From: Paratinospora sagittata
Lineage: Eukaryota; Streptophyta; Magnoliopsida; Ranunculales; Menispermaceae
Direction of reading: 5' to 3'
Length of the DNA: 64,000 nt
Assembly: GCA_035771175.1 (NCBI GenBank)
Contig: CM069602.1
Coordinates: 11,411,501-11,475,500, forward strand
Numbering within the stretch: the first letter of the stretch is position 1; every line of letters starts with the position of its first letter. Below the pieces are notes generated by a model. It had not been told where the DNA came from. It saw nothing but the letters and a program-made list of their open reading frames with translations, and made no database searches. Position numbers and translations under genes: made by a program. Below, in pieces: positions 46,076 to 59,604 of the stretch.

Positions 46076-49000
46076 GGCTGTGTCTGTTAGGCATTTTCCT
46101 TCCTGAAATACTTTCACATTAAGCATGTGGTGACATGGTTCAGACGTCCTTCAATATTTCTGTTCACAATGGTGGAACCCTATATAACATGCATGCATGT
46201 GTTGGGTCATTGTAGCTTTGTTCAGTTTTTTTGGGCCTTTTTCTTTCTGTCATTTTCCCTACAATTTGCAACATTTGATGCTAAAATGTTTAGTCCTGCA
46301 ATATGTACATTTTTCGATCGCGACGCTCCGATTAAAACAAGATCTTAAGTTAGGCACTTCTCACATCACCTTATCATGATAAATCTTGAAGAAGAAGAGA
46401 CCAATTTGATTAACTTGGCATCTGCTTAGCTGAGAAAACAAAATGAATGGCTAACACGGCATTGTTGTAGTAGACACTTGTTCCCAAGCTGATGGTTCAA
46501 GGTGCACAAACAATTGCAATGCTTAATCAATAATCTTTGTGCATTAGTTCCCTTTATAGGGTATCCTTCTTTGGTCCCCCCTGTTTCATCTTGTTCTTTC
46601 AAACAATTAAGGTGTCTTAGTTTTCACATATTTTTTACTATCCTGACCATGACAAAGCCACCTTGATATTTTCCTTCCATGAATCTTAACGTACACATAT
46701 ATTTTACTATAAAGCAATTAGGGAGACAATTTTAAGAAAGATCTTTGTGGGTGTTGGCCTATATGAAAGAGAATTATGAAACTTTACTTCACAACTAATA
46801 TAAAACTTTGTTAGATCAACTATGACATAAATTTACTAGATTAAAATACATAAAGGGCTATAACGTAATGTTGATTTAGCCCATTAATAGAGCGGAGTAG
46901 AAAAAATAGATTCATGCAGCCGACCTATGTGGTTGGGAAAAGACTTAGTTGAATTTACTTGAAATATATGTGAAAAGGAAATTATAGACCTTAAATGTGG
47001 TGCTAGTAGATGTGCAAACAAGAAGCAATGTCGGATGATTTTCTTTTTTGAATATCTATCTAGAATCAAGACAAAGTGGGTCTCACTTGAAAAACAAGAT
47101 CTTAGGGAGAGAGCCATTCAACCAGGGAAATTCAGCAACACACACACTCATAAATATATATACATGCTAATGTTTTGAAATGAAAACTACTGAAGATGAT
47201 GTTGGTCTACATGTATTGTACTATGAAGGGTACTTTGAGTTGCATCCATCTGATGATCATGTTTTGTATCTAATCAAATTTACTATCAAGTTTGAGAAGG
47301 GCCCTATTTTTTTATTTTCCCCCTTTATTCCAAGCCAAATATTAATATAAAAATTAAAAAATAATAAAAATAAAAATTGTGGAATGTGTTAACTCGTACT
47401 GCCAGTCAGTCACCTGGCCCATGTACACAACAGCTTTCTGAAGCAAAGCAATAAAACCATTCCCTAAGCAATCCTATTTTATATATTACTCTTAAATAAA
47501 GTGATATATACCATATGTTTCTTAGAATATGAAAACTTTGAGTTGAGCTTAAGTGAAGGATTAATTTTTGATGATAGCATAAGTTTTAATTTAAAGAAAG
47601 AAAGCTTTAATAACAAAAATTATTGCTTTTATTGGTGAAGATATGAGCTATCTTGTCAATACACATAAATGAAAGTTATTATCATCAAAGACACATCAAG
47701 TTATAAGTGAGTGGTGACACCACATGTGTCTGTGATGTTGTACAAAGCTGGATGCATTACAGGAGATGCCCTTTTTTCTCTTGTCTAAAAAGATGCTTTT
47801 ATATTATCTAACAGAGGGCATTTTAGGCAAAAAAATAAAATAAAAATAAAAAATCTTATTCTTATGGTTTAATCACAATGGTCTTTTGATGAATCAGATT
47901 TCCATAATCTCTCTCTCTCTCTCCTTAACTCTCTTTCTTTAGTATTCATTCCCATGTGCTCACTTAACTATTACTTGTCCCCCTTAGCTGGTTCTAATCT
48001 TTATTACATGGACCACCACACCTTGTTAGCCACAAGCAATAAGAAAATAATAATCTCTTCACATTGTGGATATATGTATATATATATAAGTCTTCCATGC
48101 ATCCCATTCATGCAAAAATGGTGCTTTAAAGGTGGGTGGGTGCCCTAACATGTCACATGGTTTGGTTACTTGGCCCCAAGGAAAATGGCCTTACAATAGA
48201 GGGTCCATTGACCTACCCAATGTGATCTTTTTTGACCAGTCAAATCCCACAATTTGACTCCACATCAATTACTTCCATAGCATGCCTCTTGTTACATTGC
48301 TTTTATATTTATAACAATGATAATGTTTTAACGGGTCTAGATCTCAATTAGTACTATAATTATCCTTACTTAATTAACTACATTTGAATTCAGGTGTGAG
48401 TTTTATTTCAAAAGGGTTTAAAACTAATGAGGAAGAGATCCTGATTTATATTTCATTTTATAAACTCGTCAATATTCAATATGAAACTATTATTTTTGAG
48501 CCCAATAGGTAAATCATACTCAACGGTTCCACAAGTCTGGCCTAGAACCTTCAATTCGATCATCTAGTCCATTTTGAGTAAAGTATATATATATATATAT
48601 ATATGCCTAGGTAGGTAACATTATTCAGCAAGAGAATCATTTTATGTTCATGATCAATGTGAACAATTCCTACGGATAGGTTCTTAAGTGGATGTCTCTC
48701 GGTAAAATGTGAAAATTTTCTAAAGATGGAACAACTGAATGTGATGTCCAACAATGACAGTAAAGAATAAGCAAATGTAGTCTTGATGGCGTTTCTCTTA
48801 CTATATAGGACTTCCTTTATGTATCTCTCAAGGCAACTTGATCTCAAAGGAAGCTGATCAGATCCACTCATGATCTCCAAGTAGGTTGAAATTTTTGGAA
48901 AAATTAAAAAAATAAAAATCTGTGAATCTTATTTGCATGATAAATAGAGGATTGACAATATCGATCCTCGGAAATTATATACTTACTATCAGATAATTAA

Positions 49001-52000
49001 AGCACCCTTAATTAGGATATATGTATATGTACTAGCTTGTTTATATTATATGTATATTTAAATCTCTATATATACATTAATATTGTTTATATTAAATTAC
49101 TAAAAGTAGAAAGAAGGTAAAAAATAGTAAAATATTAAAATTGTTAAAGGTTGAGAAGATATATTGATTATAAAGTAACTAAAAAGTAGGAGAAATGAAG
49201 GGAGCGGAGCGGAGAATTCTGTAAATTATCATATTAGCTCTATAACTATATTTTAAAATAAATAACAAATATAAATTTAAAAGATGCAAATTAGATAGTA
49301 TTATATATAGTACCTTTAGTTTAAATGCAAATTAGAGTCAGGATCCAGGGTACGTAATATGATTTTATGGCCCATGTTATATTGTCTTAGTCTAATCATT
49401 ATTGTTCAATAATCAACTGAAACACATCTTCCATGTTATATACAGACAAAACAAAATTCCGTTGATCATGGCAACATAAAGGAGTTTAATTAGCTTAATT
49501 AATCATGGAGCTAATTATAATGACAGTGGTTAGCAGTTGCACCTTAATTATCAATATCAAGACTATAATTAGCTTATCATTTTTAAGATTCCACGCATAT
49601 ATATATATATAGGGTATAGTACAGATGTTCATAATTAGAATTTTAGAAGCATTAATATATAATTTGGTGTGATTAATTAATTAGTTGGTTGAAACAGTTT
49701 CTACTTAATTTATGAAAATTAATCTATATGGTTGGTTAATTTAAAATTAAAGACAAGAATCTAAGAACTTTAAATTACTTTACATAGCTAGCGGATTTAA
49801 AATTTGAAAGAAGGATCTTAAAGAAGCTTTTGACAGCACCATTGTCTGCTCAGTTTCCACTATGCTAAAGTAAATGCATCTCTACTGTTATAAATTGATA
49901 TTCAAAAGATAAGATTTCTTTAGAAGATGAAACTTTTATCATCGTCATCATCCCAATGAACATACATACATACATATATATATCTTTTGGACCAACTTCA
50001 TGACTTTAATTACAAAGGTAGTTTTCAAAATGTAAGTAACTAATTATGATGAGATGATTTTAATCAAACTAGCTAAAAGATCATACATTGAACTTAGCGT
50101 CTCTTCCTAACTATTTTAAATTGAGTAAGTAAATTTATTTCTTTTATTCTTTTATTCTATTAAAGATTAAGTTGATATTTAAATTATTAAAATATTATTT
50201 TTTTATAAATTTGAAAAGACTATTTTTGGGTATTAATCAATTAAACGTATTTTTCTTATTTCTAAAATTTTGAATACAAAAAAAACTTTTGGTAAACCAA
50301 AGCAGCCTCAATTTTTATTTATTTTTATTTTTATCAAAGATAATTAATTAAGACAGTTATATAAACTGGCTTGATTTCAAGTGTAATTAATACTTAGATG
50401 ACAACTTAAGGGCAGTAAGGGTCCACACAATCTAATAGAAGATACAGATCTCTGTCTTTTTTAAGAAAAAAATTAGCATTGATCACGGGCACCCACCATT
50501 ACTAATTTCCGAGCTTTCGGTTACAACACCTGTCAACTTTTTTTATTTTGTTTTAAGAAATCTAAACAAATTAAAGACGTTATATATTCCCTCTGTCAAA
50601 TTCAAACTGAAGAGACATATTCTACATTACCAGCTAAAAAAGGTGGCCATTTACGTACGTTGAATTGTCAACTAAGTTTTTGTCCTAATAAATTAAGAAT
50701 ATTTATATCTTGAATTAATACCCTAATTATCAACATGATTAAGACTTTTGAAACCCTTGGAATTCTCTGGTTGGTATGTAGATAATTAAATGAATAATTA
50801 ATCTCAGGTTACATGAAGTGGGCATAAGCTGGAAAATCTAATAGCATAATAATCAAAATGGACTTTTTTTTTTTTTGACATTTATTAGTAGAGTGGAGAA
50901 AGTAGATTCATTACCATACTCCAAGGACGAAGATATGATAAATTAAAAGCATAACTAAATGGTTTGTTACAAAGAAAAAAGATGCAATTCAAAATCGAGT
51001 AAAATTGTCTTCGTTATTTAAAATAAAAACAGGATAGTAAATTAAAATAATATAAGAAATGTGAGCAAATTTTTTTAATATAAAAGTATTAATTTGTATC
51101 TTAGAAAGAGAAGGAAACATACGAATATTGGAGAAAAAAATTATTTTATTAAATTAGTTCAATATTGTTCAAATCACTTGAATAATATTTTAAAATTAAA
51201 ACTCAAATAATAATAGTTTTAAAAAATATAAAAAATGGTCTCATCTTAGAAGCTGAAGGAGATTAAGGGGTCTGAAAATACCTTCTAGAAAGTGGGGTTC
51301 TCTCAATGGTGAGTTTTCTTTTTTTTTTTTTTTTTTACCAAAAAAGTGTGAGTTTAGTATAGATATAAATCAATGTAACTATCTTATTTCAAGCTGTTAA
51401 AGATAAAAAATATGTAGAAATTTCAAAAAAGGGTAAGAGCAGGGGAGAAGTTAAAGTAGGGTTACCTTTAATACAAGGGGACAAGTAACCATATATGGTG
51501 GTTAGTGAGGTAGTCAACAACATAGATGATGACCTATTTTGAATTGTAGTAGAAGAGAAAAAAAAAAAAGGTTAGAAAGAACAAATCTTTTAGGGCATTA
51601 CCACATACATCAGGTAGAGAGAAAGACAGATTGGACGGGTCATATGGAATTTTATAAAGTGTAGTAGATATTGCATGCCCCCCACATAAATATATTCACT
51701 TTTAAAAAAAAAAATAATGTCTATTAGGTCATATCCAAACAGCAAGTTGGAGTTGGTTATGACCGTTAAAATATATATTTAAAATATTTCACATAATGGC
51801 CAAAACCTCCCTATCTACCTCAAATTTTGTGTTGCAAAATTTTTATTTTTTTTTGAACAAAATCTCCCAGCTGATTAATTAATGGAAAAAAAAAAATCTC
51901 CCATCAGATTAAGAAGCAGAAGATTATCTATCAGTAGATCCAATTGAAAATTACCCATCAAGCTGCAAAATCCATGTTTTGTTGCTTATTTGGTCTGTTC

Positions 52001-54781
52001 CGATGTTTTCTTTTCATTGGATTTAGCTAAAAAAACAATCTGAGAGATATAAATTTTTAATCTGAGGAAGACAAAAGGCCGGCAGATGCCATGTGCAGCA
52101 GAGATGTCTGAGAACCGTAGAAAACCTGAAAAAAAATTCGCTTTCAAAAAGCAAAACTGGCAGATACCAAAATGTATATTACAAGAAAACAAATCAGAAC
52201 AAAGCAGCCCTCAATTTGAATTTCTTCTTGTATGGTTGCTTGCATCTGTCGTTACGTGACAAAAAACACACTTGTTAAAAATCTGTGTTTTAATTCGGTT
52301 ATTTTGCTATCAACTTCTTCTTTTACCATGAAACCGAAAGATCAAAAGGGTCATTTCAGATCAGATTTTCTGATTCTCCATCACCACCACCACCACCACC
52401 ACCACCGCCACCACCGCCACCTCTACAATCAAACAAATTACTGGAAATTTGAACTGTTGTTTTCCACTTCATCTTTCAGGGTAGTGCAAAACAAAGCTCT
52501 CCTAATCACTCCAGTTTTGAGATAATCTTTTTTTTTTTTAAATAAAAATTCTTTCCTTAAACTTGAAGGTACCCTTAATCTTCAAGTTTAAGGTACCCTT
52601 AAATCCTTATCCAAAAAAAGCTACCCTTAAATCTTCTCTTGGAAATATATAAATTTACGCTTCTGTTAAATATATATTATTTAAAAAATGCATAAAAAAT
52701 TAATTACTATATATTTGACTTATTAAGCACTCAGATTTATAATTTATTAAAAAATATTAAAAATTGAAATCTGCTAAAACCCTAAACTCTTAGTAGGTTG
52801 TGTTTGATTTCAAATAGGAAGGAGATGAAAAACACATATGACAACCCAAATTTTGAAAATTATTTTTTTTAGTCTCCTCTCGCAAAAAAAGTGATTTTGG
52901 AAAACGATGTTTGTTTCCCAAGTTTTAAAAATATGTTTTTTTTTTTTTTTTCTGGGTGCAGTTAAGAATATATTATTACTTCTTAAATGGGTTGACGGAA
53001 ACCTGTCATACACATCCAAGCCGTGATTTCCGGCTTTATCTATCAAAAAATTTGTCTTTCAACTTCCATCTTATTCCATATCTCAGAAACCCATTAATTA
53101 ATTAATATAAATGTTTTTTTTTTATTTTTTTTCTTCACTGCCATCTCATTTCTCAATGTCTTTGTTAGTTATACCTAAAAGAAAGCAGCAGTTATTATTG
53201 AAATTGAATAGCAATTCAATGTTCAAAAACCTAGAGAACGAATTCTTGAACCCAACAATAAATAAAACTGCCAAAAAGCAGCATTAAAAAAGAAAATTAT
53301 ATTGAAAACAGAAACCAAAGTTCAGAAATGGGATTTTAATTCTTCATTGCTGCGTTTGCAGATTACTTTATCACCTTTTTTTTTTGAAAATGAAATTCCA
53401 TTTGAGAATTTAATGAGGTTTTTGGACTTTTTACTTGTTAAAAATGTGAGGCTGTTCTGTTCATACTGTTCTTAGTCGTCATCCATGTGGGTGTTAGAAA
53501 GGGCAGGTGCAGCCTCTTCGGCATATTGAATTTAATGACAGACTATGGAAAAAACTGAAAAAGTATTTTTAATTTATAGACTAGAAATGTGGTCAAATAG
53601 GGTATTAATTTCATTCATATTGCACACAATTTCGAGTCCTAATAAACAGCCTCACCATCGAAGATTACTACTTACTAGACACTGTTTTGTCAAAAGCAAG
53701 AGAAGAAGCCATTCATGTGGTGGTTCCGCTGTTTTCTACGTTCTTCTCTAGGTTACTACTTGATACTGATACGTGATCAGACTACACCGACACCCCTAAT
53801 TAGCCGAGAGGTCATTGCACTTAGGACAAGAACAACAGATTAAAAACCAACCTTTTAATTATTCAAGAGAGTGAACTACCGCTTATTTAGTATAAAAGAA
53901 GATAGAGTTTGATCCATAAGTTAACTATCTATTTTTATCTGAGTTGGAATAATTTCAATTAATGTTACCTATTTTACCAAGATACTGATTTAATCACTAG
54001 TTATAGAATACATTAATAAGTTGGAGTAATTAATTATCATTAAGAAAATTATTTTCAGGAATTTTTTGTATGTTTGATGTAATAGTATCCTTTTAACTTT
54101 GAATTTCTTGTTATTATTGGGCCTATCTATATACAAATCAATTAGTGGTTCCTTAGCTGTTGCCTTTGTCTGATTGTCAATGAAGAGCCTGAGATTACTT
54201 TAAATGCCTATTATATTTCTTACCTTTGTGTGGAAATTTCACAATTATTGCATTTTGGCTGAATCTACATAAAATAAGATCTCACACATGTTTGCTGGTC
54301 GGCATGCACATTTTTGTACCAACTTTATATATTATTTATTAATTACGATAAATAAATTTATATTAATAAGACGTACATAACTCGAAGACAAGCTCAGCTA
54401 GTGTATTATCGCCTCTTAGTCCTTTAGATCATCTTAAAGTTATTTAATTCACACAGCTATGAGATAATCAAAGGGCTCAGATATCAAGTGAATTTAGCAT
54501 CATCCAAATATCTTCATCAATTTTTTTTTTTTTTTTTTTTGCATTATATTGTCCTAATTTTAAATAAACACATTTAATACACGAACCTTATGTTATTATA
54601 AGGTTTAAGAAAGGAATGATATAGATATTCTTACCTTAATATTAAAGAAGTTGTATTTGAATTTGAAATAATACAATCAGATTTTAGTGAAAATAACTTT
54701 TAACTATTACGCTAAGGCTCGCTTTTTTCGGTACATTAATTCTATGCTATTAATTTATTTTTTTTAAAAAAAATAATATTG
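46076..54781. other. Intergenic spacer upstream of the expansin gene
   Basis: About 8.7 kb of AT-rich sequence with no convincing gene. Notable simple repeats: (TA)n near 48584-48603, and (CAC)n at about 52383-52407, which produces a meaningless His run in one frame. CTTAAACTTGAAGGTACCCTTAA-like short repeats occur near 52555-52635. Reading frames here are short and domain-free. Confidence 0.45.
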
Positions 54782-54905
54782 CAGTTAGTTGTATAACTAA
54801 ATTTATCACCAAATCACACTCTCTGAGAGGTATCAAACCCATTAATTTCTCTTACCTCCTAGGATAAGACAGTGATGAGAATTCAACCAAGAACCTTACA
54901 TTATT
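54782..54905 (-). mobile_element. Truncated tRNA-derived SINE (same family as 41524)
   Basis: Shares AGTTGTATAACTAAATTTAT, GAGGTATCAA, CCCATTAATT and AAGACAGTGATGAGAATTCA-like segments with the other two copies, in the same minus orientation. The tRNA head beyond box B is missing, and target repeats are not clear. Confidence 0.55.
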
Positions 54906-55634
54906 AATTAATTAAGTATTTTAAATATATTTTTTACAAAATTAAATTTAAATAGGTAAAGTACAAATGCATGGAACACATGAGCTTGAAAAGTTAATGG
55001 TGATAATAACTATGAGAGGGTGGGGTACGTTTAAGAAAGTGATCACTAGCTACAAAGTACACTAGAAAGGAGCAAATATTGAATATAGAAGGGGGGCCAG
55101 AGAAGAATTGAGAACGTAAGAATAAAGATATTGGCATAATTATTATTATTATTCTCTTGGAACTTGCAAGATTTAACTACATCTTTTTTTTAATTCTTCT
55201 GTTTCACGTGCAATGGTGGTGAATTTAACTTTTAAACACACAAGGTTAGTAATGAAAGAAAGCTAGAGAACATACAAATTGATTAGAGCAAGAAAAAAAA
55301 AAAAAAAAAAAAAAAGCAAAAGGGAAAGGGAAAGAACAGAAGAAGTGAATAGATTGGGTATTTGCGGCAAATGGGGTTTGCTTTGCTTGCAATGTGGCCA
55401 TGAAGACAGTTTTATTTACCATGAACAAACAAAACCACTATACCCCACTTGGATTTAATGCAATACCACGCGGTTTCATTCCACAAAACCACTTTTTAGT
55501 ACCAAAATTGCTCTGTTTTGAACTTCAAAAAATAAATACCACTTTTACTTGGCGGTTTTTGGTCCCAACACCTTATAGAGTCAGTTAGTTTACTTTCTGA
55601 CGTTAGTTGAAAGGAAAATGCCCCCACAAACCTC

Positions 55635-55642
55635 TATTTATA
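55635..55642 (+). promoter_or_regulatory. TATA box of the expansin gene
   Basis: TATTTATA within CTCTATTTATACCAAG is followed within about 15 bases by a CT-rich start region typical of plant promoters. It lies about 200 bp before the start codon, including a probable leader intron. Confidence 0.65.
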
Positions 55643-55735
55643 CCAAGCTCTCTTCCTCTCAAATTTCACTCACCAATCCTCCATCCATCTTCTTCTCCTC
55701 TTGCATTTTTGCCCTTCTTTGATCTCCATTGTCAT

Positions 55736-55748
55736 GTAATCATCTCTG

Positions 55749-55780
<32 letters not shown>

Positions 55781-55840
55781 GTGCTACTTTTTTGAATTAA
55801 ATTTGGCTTTTTGAGTGAGACCCATTATTTTAATTTGCAG
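55736..55840 (+). other. Probable 5' UTR intron of the expansin gene, with (CT)n run
   Basis: A donor-like GTAATC at 55736 and a good acceptor TTTAATTTGCAG ending at 55840, four bases before the ATG, bound a T/C-rich stretch. The stretch includes a long (CT)n tract around 55747-55774. The acceptor is convincing; the donor is less certain. Confidence 0.5.
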
Positions 55841-55844
55841 GAGT

Positions 55845-56903
55845 ATGGCTTTTCTTGGGTTTTTCATGGTGGGTTTGCTCTCATTACTGTCTTCTGCTCA
55901 TGGGTATGGTCCTGGTGGAGGAGGTTGGATTAATGCTCATGCAACTTTCTATGGAGGTGGTGATGCCTCAGGAACAATGGGTATGCATGTTGTTAAAAAA
56001 ACAGAGCATTTAATTGTTTTTTGGGACTGTTTATTTATTTTTTCTAGAAATAAACCTTTTTTTTTCTTGTTTTTGTTTAGGTGGAGCTTGTGGTTATGGA
56101 AACCTATACAGTCAAGGGTATGGGACTAACACTGCAGCTTTGAGCACTGCTCTGTTCAACAATGGCTTGGGTTGTGGATCTTGCTTTGAAATTAGATGTG
56201 TGAATGACCCTAAATGGTGCCTTCCTGGTTCCATTTTGGTCACTGCCACCAATTTCTGCCCACCAAACAATGGCCTTCCAAACAATGCAGGAGGCTGGTG
56301 CAACCCTCCACAGCACCATTTTGATCTCTCTCAGCCTGTTTTTGAACACATTGCTCAGTACAGAGCTGGAATTGTTCCAGTTGCTTACAGAAGGTATGTG
56401 TAGGGCACTTTTTGTTAGTGCCCTTCTTTTTGGACCTAAAGAGTAGTTACATGCTCTTGTAGCCTGTAGGTCCTCTTTTCTGTTTACCTTTATCTTTATG
56501 GCTTTTGAGTCACAACTGCCCCTTAAGAAGTTTTAAGTGCCCTTAACTAAACTAAGGCTTTTTTTTTTCTTTTTCTTTTTTTTGTGGTTCTTGTAGGGTA
56601 CCCTGCAGTAGAAGGGGTGGAATCAGATTCACTATCAATGGACACTCCTACTTCAATTTGGTCCTTATCACAAATGTTGGAGGTGCTGGTGATGTTCATG
56701 CAGTGTTCATCAAAGGGTCAAGAACTGGGTGGCAAGCAATGTCAAGGAACTGGGGACAGAACTGGCAGAGCAATAGCTATCTCAATGGGCAAGCCCTTTC
56801 TTTCAAAGTGGTCACAAGTGATGGACGTTTTGTGGTGTCCTACAATGTTGCTCCTGCTGGTTGGTCTTTTGGGCAAACTTACGCTGGTGCCCAATTTCGC
56901 TGA
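55845..56903 (+). CDS. EXPA: Alpha-expansin
   Basis: Three exons (55845-55980, 56081-56393, 56597-56903) join in phase to 251 aa, the usual alpha-expansin length. Residues 1-20 form a signal peptide (hydrophobic core, cleavage probably after SSAHG), so the protein is secreted to the cell wall. The N-terminal double-psi barrel domain contains the conserved Cys set (C49, 77, 80, 85, 92, 105, 119), the [10 protein letters not shown] motif and HFD at 125-127. The C-terminal grass-pollen-like/CBM63 domain has the exposed Trp series in [14 protein letters not shown] and ends [13 protein letters not shown]. Expansins loosen cellulose-xyloglucan contacts during acid growth without hydrolysis. The two intron positions are those common in alpha-expansins. 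The sequence resembles the EXPA1/EXPA10 group, but exact orthology is not claimed. Confidence 0.97.
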
Positions 56904-57430
56904 AATCACCATAAAAAACCAACACCCCATTTCAGCTACATATGGTTATTTAATTTCTACTCTATGTCTAGCTGTAATTGGTGGTGATTAAATAGAAGAT
57001 CTGATTAGTGTAGTAGTTGGTAGATTTAGGGCATTTAAGTATAATATATATGGTGGAGAAGGGCTTATTTTAAATGGTCCTGATCATTGTTCTTGATGAT
57101 TATCATTATTATTATATTTGTGTTGTATTGATTAAGAGGGAGAGGGCTACTTGGTTGAAGTGTTAAGGGCCCTTGTGTGTGACAGAAGAGAAGGTGAGAG
57201 AGGTAAGTTTAGGGGGTATTAATGTAATGTTTGTGTTGGGTTTTGGGCAAGAAGGTAGCCAGAGGTGGTGGGACTTTTAACCACCCGCCTACTATTCTGT
57301 ATAAGTTTTTTTGTTTAGGTCTCATATATATATATGAGATATATATGATGTTTTTGGGATGAAAGAGTGTAAGATGTATATTTTTCTAAATTTCTCTAGT
57401 AATGAATGAAAGAAAATCTCTTTCTTGGTG
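56904..57430 (+). other. Expansin 3' UTR
   Basis: Non-coding sequence after the TGA with T-rich stretches and an AATGAATGAAAG motif near 57401 that may serve for polyadenylation. No other feature is supported. Confidence 0.5.
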
Positions 57431-59438
57431 TTTAATTATCTTCTGCTTTTATTAATCTTGTGGGCCAACTTGTTTTAGGGCTACTATAGTCTGCAAGGAC
57501 CATCCACTCACGTAGATGATGATCCAAAGACTAATCAAAATTCTACCACTCAATTTAATTGAATGAAGCTAAATTTTTTTAATAAATTGTAAAAAAAATG
57601 AAGCTAAAGAATTTTAATATATAACTTGACAACGTGAAGATGGGAAAATGAAAAATTCATCAAGCTTCAATTAATATATTTACTTCTTGTTGTAATAACT
57701 TATAAATTTTGCTAAAAAACTACAACAATCAAATTAAAATTTTAAAGTACAGCATTATAGGCAACATTCACCTAATATAAGTGGGACCCAAAAGAGGATT
57801 TAAGTGGGTCACATGAACACGTGGGGCGATCTAAGAGATGTACCAAGAAGTGACCATACTTAACTGCCTGTCCATTGAAGACAAAACAAGAATCGTGTCC
57901 TTTTTCACCAAAGAAGAAGAGCTTTTAGAATCACAGTTCGAGAGCAAGCAGTGAAAATATAATTTCTTCTCATTCGATAATAAATTAAATAGTTAGAGAG
58001 AAAGTAGTGAAAATATAATTAACCAACCGGTGGAAGTTCAGTTGGTTGATGAATTGAATATAAGTGGGGTTAAAGTCTAAGTCTAGAGTTATCTCCAATT
58101 CGAGCAAGTGGAGTTGAACTCTAGGTCTCCAGTTCTCTCAAATTTGAGTTTGGACATGGCCCATTTATTAAAAAAGCTAGCCCAAATGCCTACGTCATGC
58201 CCGGGATAAAGCTTCAAGCAAGTAGATTGTAAATTTTCTTCCTAATCTTCCACCAGCTTTGTCTTAATAACTTAAGACTTTTATTGCAGCTATTGTTTGA
58301 CTTCAAATTTTTTTGGTAGTTGTACGAGTTCCTTCTTTTGATCTTCAAGCCAACCATCAAGATTAACTTTAGCTGAGTGCACTTCCTGCATAGGCTTTGG
58401 AATCGAAATAGACTTCTAAAGACTTCAACCAACCATTCAATTTTTCTAAATCTAATTCCCTTGTGTAGGATGAGTTCTTGGCTTCCTGACATGAATGGAG
58501 TATAGGATGAGTTCTTGGCTTCCAACATGAATGGAGTCTTGTTTACAACTTCTACTTCATTATAAAGGTTGGATTATGAGACCTCGAATGTGTTTTCAGT
58601 GCTTGATTATTTCTTGGAACAGAAACAATGAGGCTTTGCATAATCTTCATCGTCGTCTTATATTTTTCTTCATCTCTTGCATGTTTTCTACAAGTCTTTC
58701 TACAAAAGAGAATGTTAAATTGACTGTATTTGCAACTGTTGCTGAGGTGGCGTGAAATGAGGGGCTGGTTGTTTGACTTTTTTATTTACCTGTCACTTGT
58801 GAAATAAATGGTAGCTCCTCATTTGACTCCACCTCATTTGCAACTGCTACAATCAATTTACCCTTCTATGAACACACATTGTGGTTCTTGAGAAGTTGAT
58901 TAGGTTTTTTTTTTTTTCTTTGACTGATTTCAGGATCAAGCGAACTAAACTCCCTTAGATCGAAGCCTTACACTCAAAGTCTCAACCCAAAAATATGGCC
59001 TAAATCGGCTCTGATATCAAAAACTTGATCTCGCTTTGATACGAAAAACTTGATGTGACCACGTAGCTAAAGAAAATATAAATAACAACTTTTTTTTTTA
59101 ATAACAAGAGATTAAAGTGACTAGAAAATAAATAATGTTAGAAAATCTAAAAAATGGAGAAAGAAGATTTAAAAAAAAAAAGGTGGTAAAAACCCCAAAA
59201 TAAGGAAAAACATCCACACCAACTATTATTAAAGAAAAAATAAATTATTTGATATAATGCTATCAATTGGTTACATTAGTGTTGCCTTGGCCTTGCGTCT
59301 CCTTTCTTTTAGTCTTTTTCCATCCTTTCACATCTCTTATTCTTTACTCTAAATTTTCTAGTGACTAAAACAAACCCCTCAACCCTCTATTTATAATGGA
59401 AAATGCTTTAGAAACACACTTTCCAAACACATTTTGTA
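57431..59438. other. Intergenic spacer downstream of expansin
   Basis: No gene is supported. AGTGAAAATATAATT is repeated near 57951 and 58006. Two copies of an AAAAACTTGAT segment with CTCTGATATCA and CTTTGATACG (59010-59055) resemble remnants of retrotransposon primer-binding regions, too short to assign. Confidence 0.4.
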
Positions 59439-59604
59439 GACATTGTCCTTTTTTTTAAAAAATATATATATATATATTGTTAGTGGTTAGTATAACCAAC
59501 TCCATCACCATCCATCACCATAACATACTTTTAAAGAGGTATCAAGCCCGTTCTTAACCTATTAATCACCCTCAACCCCTAGGGTGAGGCAGTGACAAGA
59601 GTTG

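Noticed and set aside
52232..52525. 97-codon frame with a His run
   Set aside because: The His run is a (CAC)n microsatellite read in one frame; no other coding evidence.
57178..57205. miR156-like string (TGACAGAAGAGAAGGTGAG) in the expansin 3' UTR
   Set aside because: Differs from miR156 after position 12 and no foldback partner is visible nearby.
58022..58200. tRNA-like SINE remnant (AAGTTCAGTTGG near a TTCGAGC motif)
   Set aside because: Box order and spacing are inconsistent on either strand; left unassigned.
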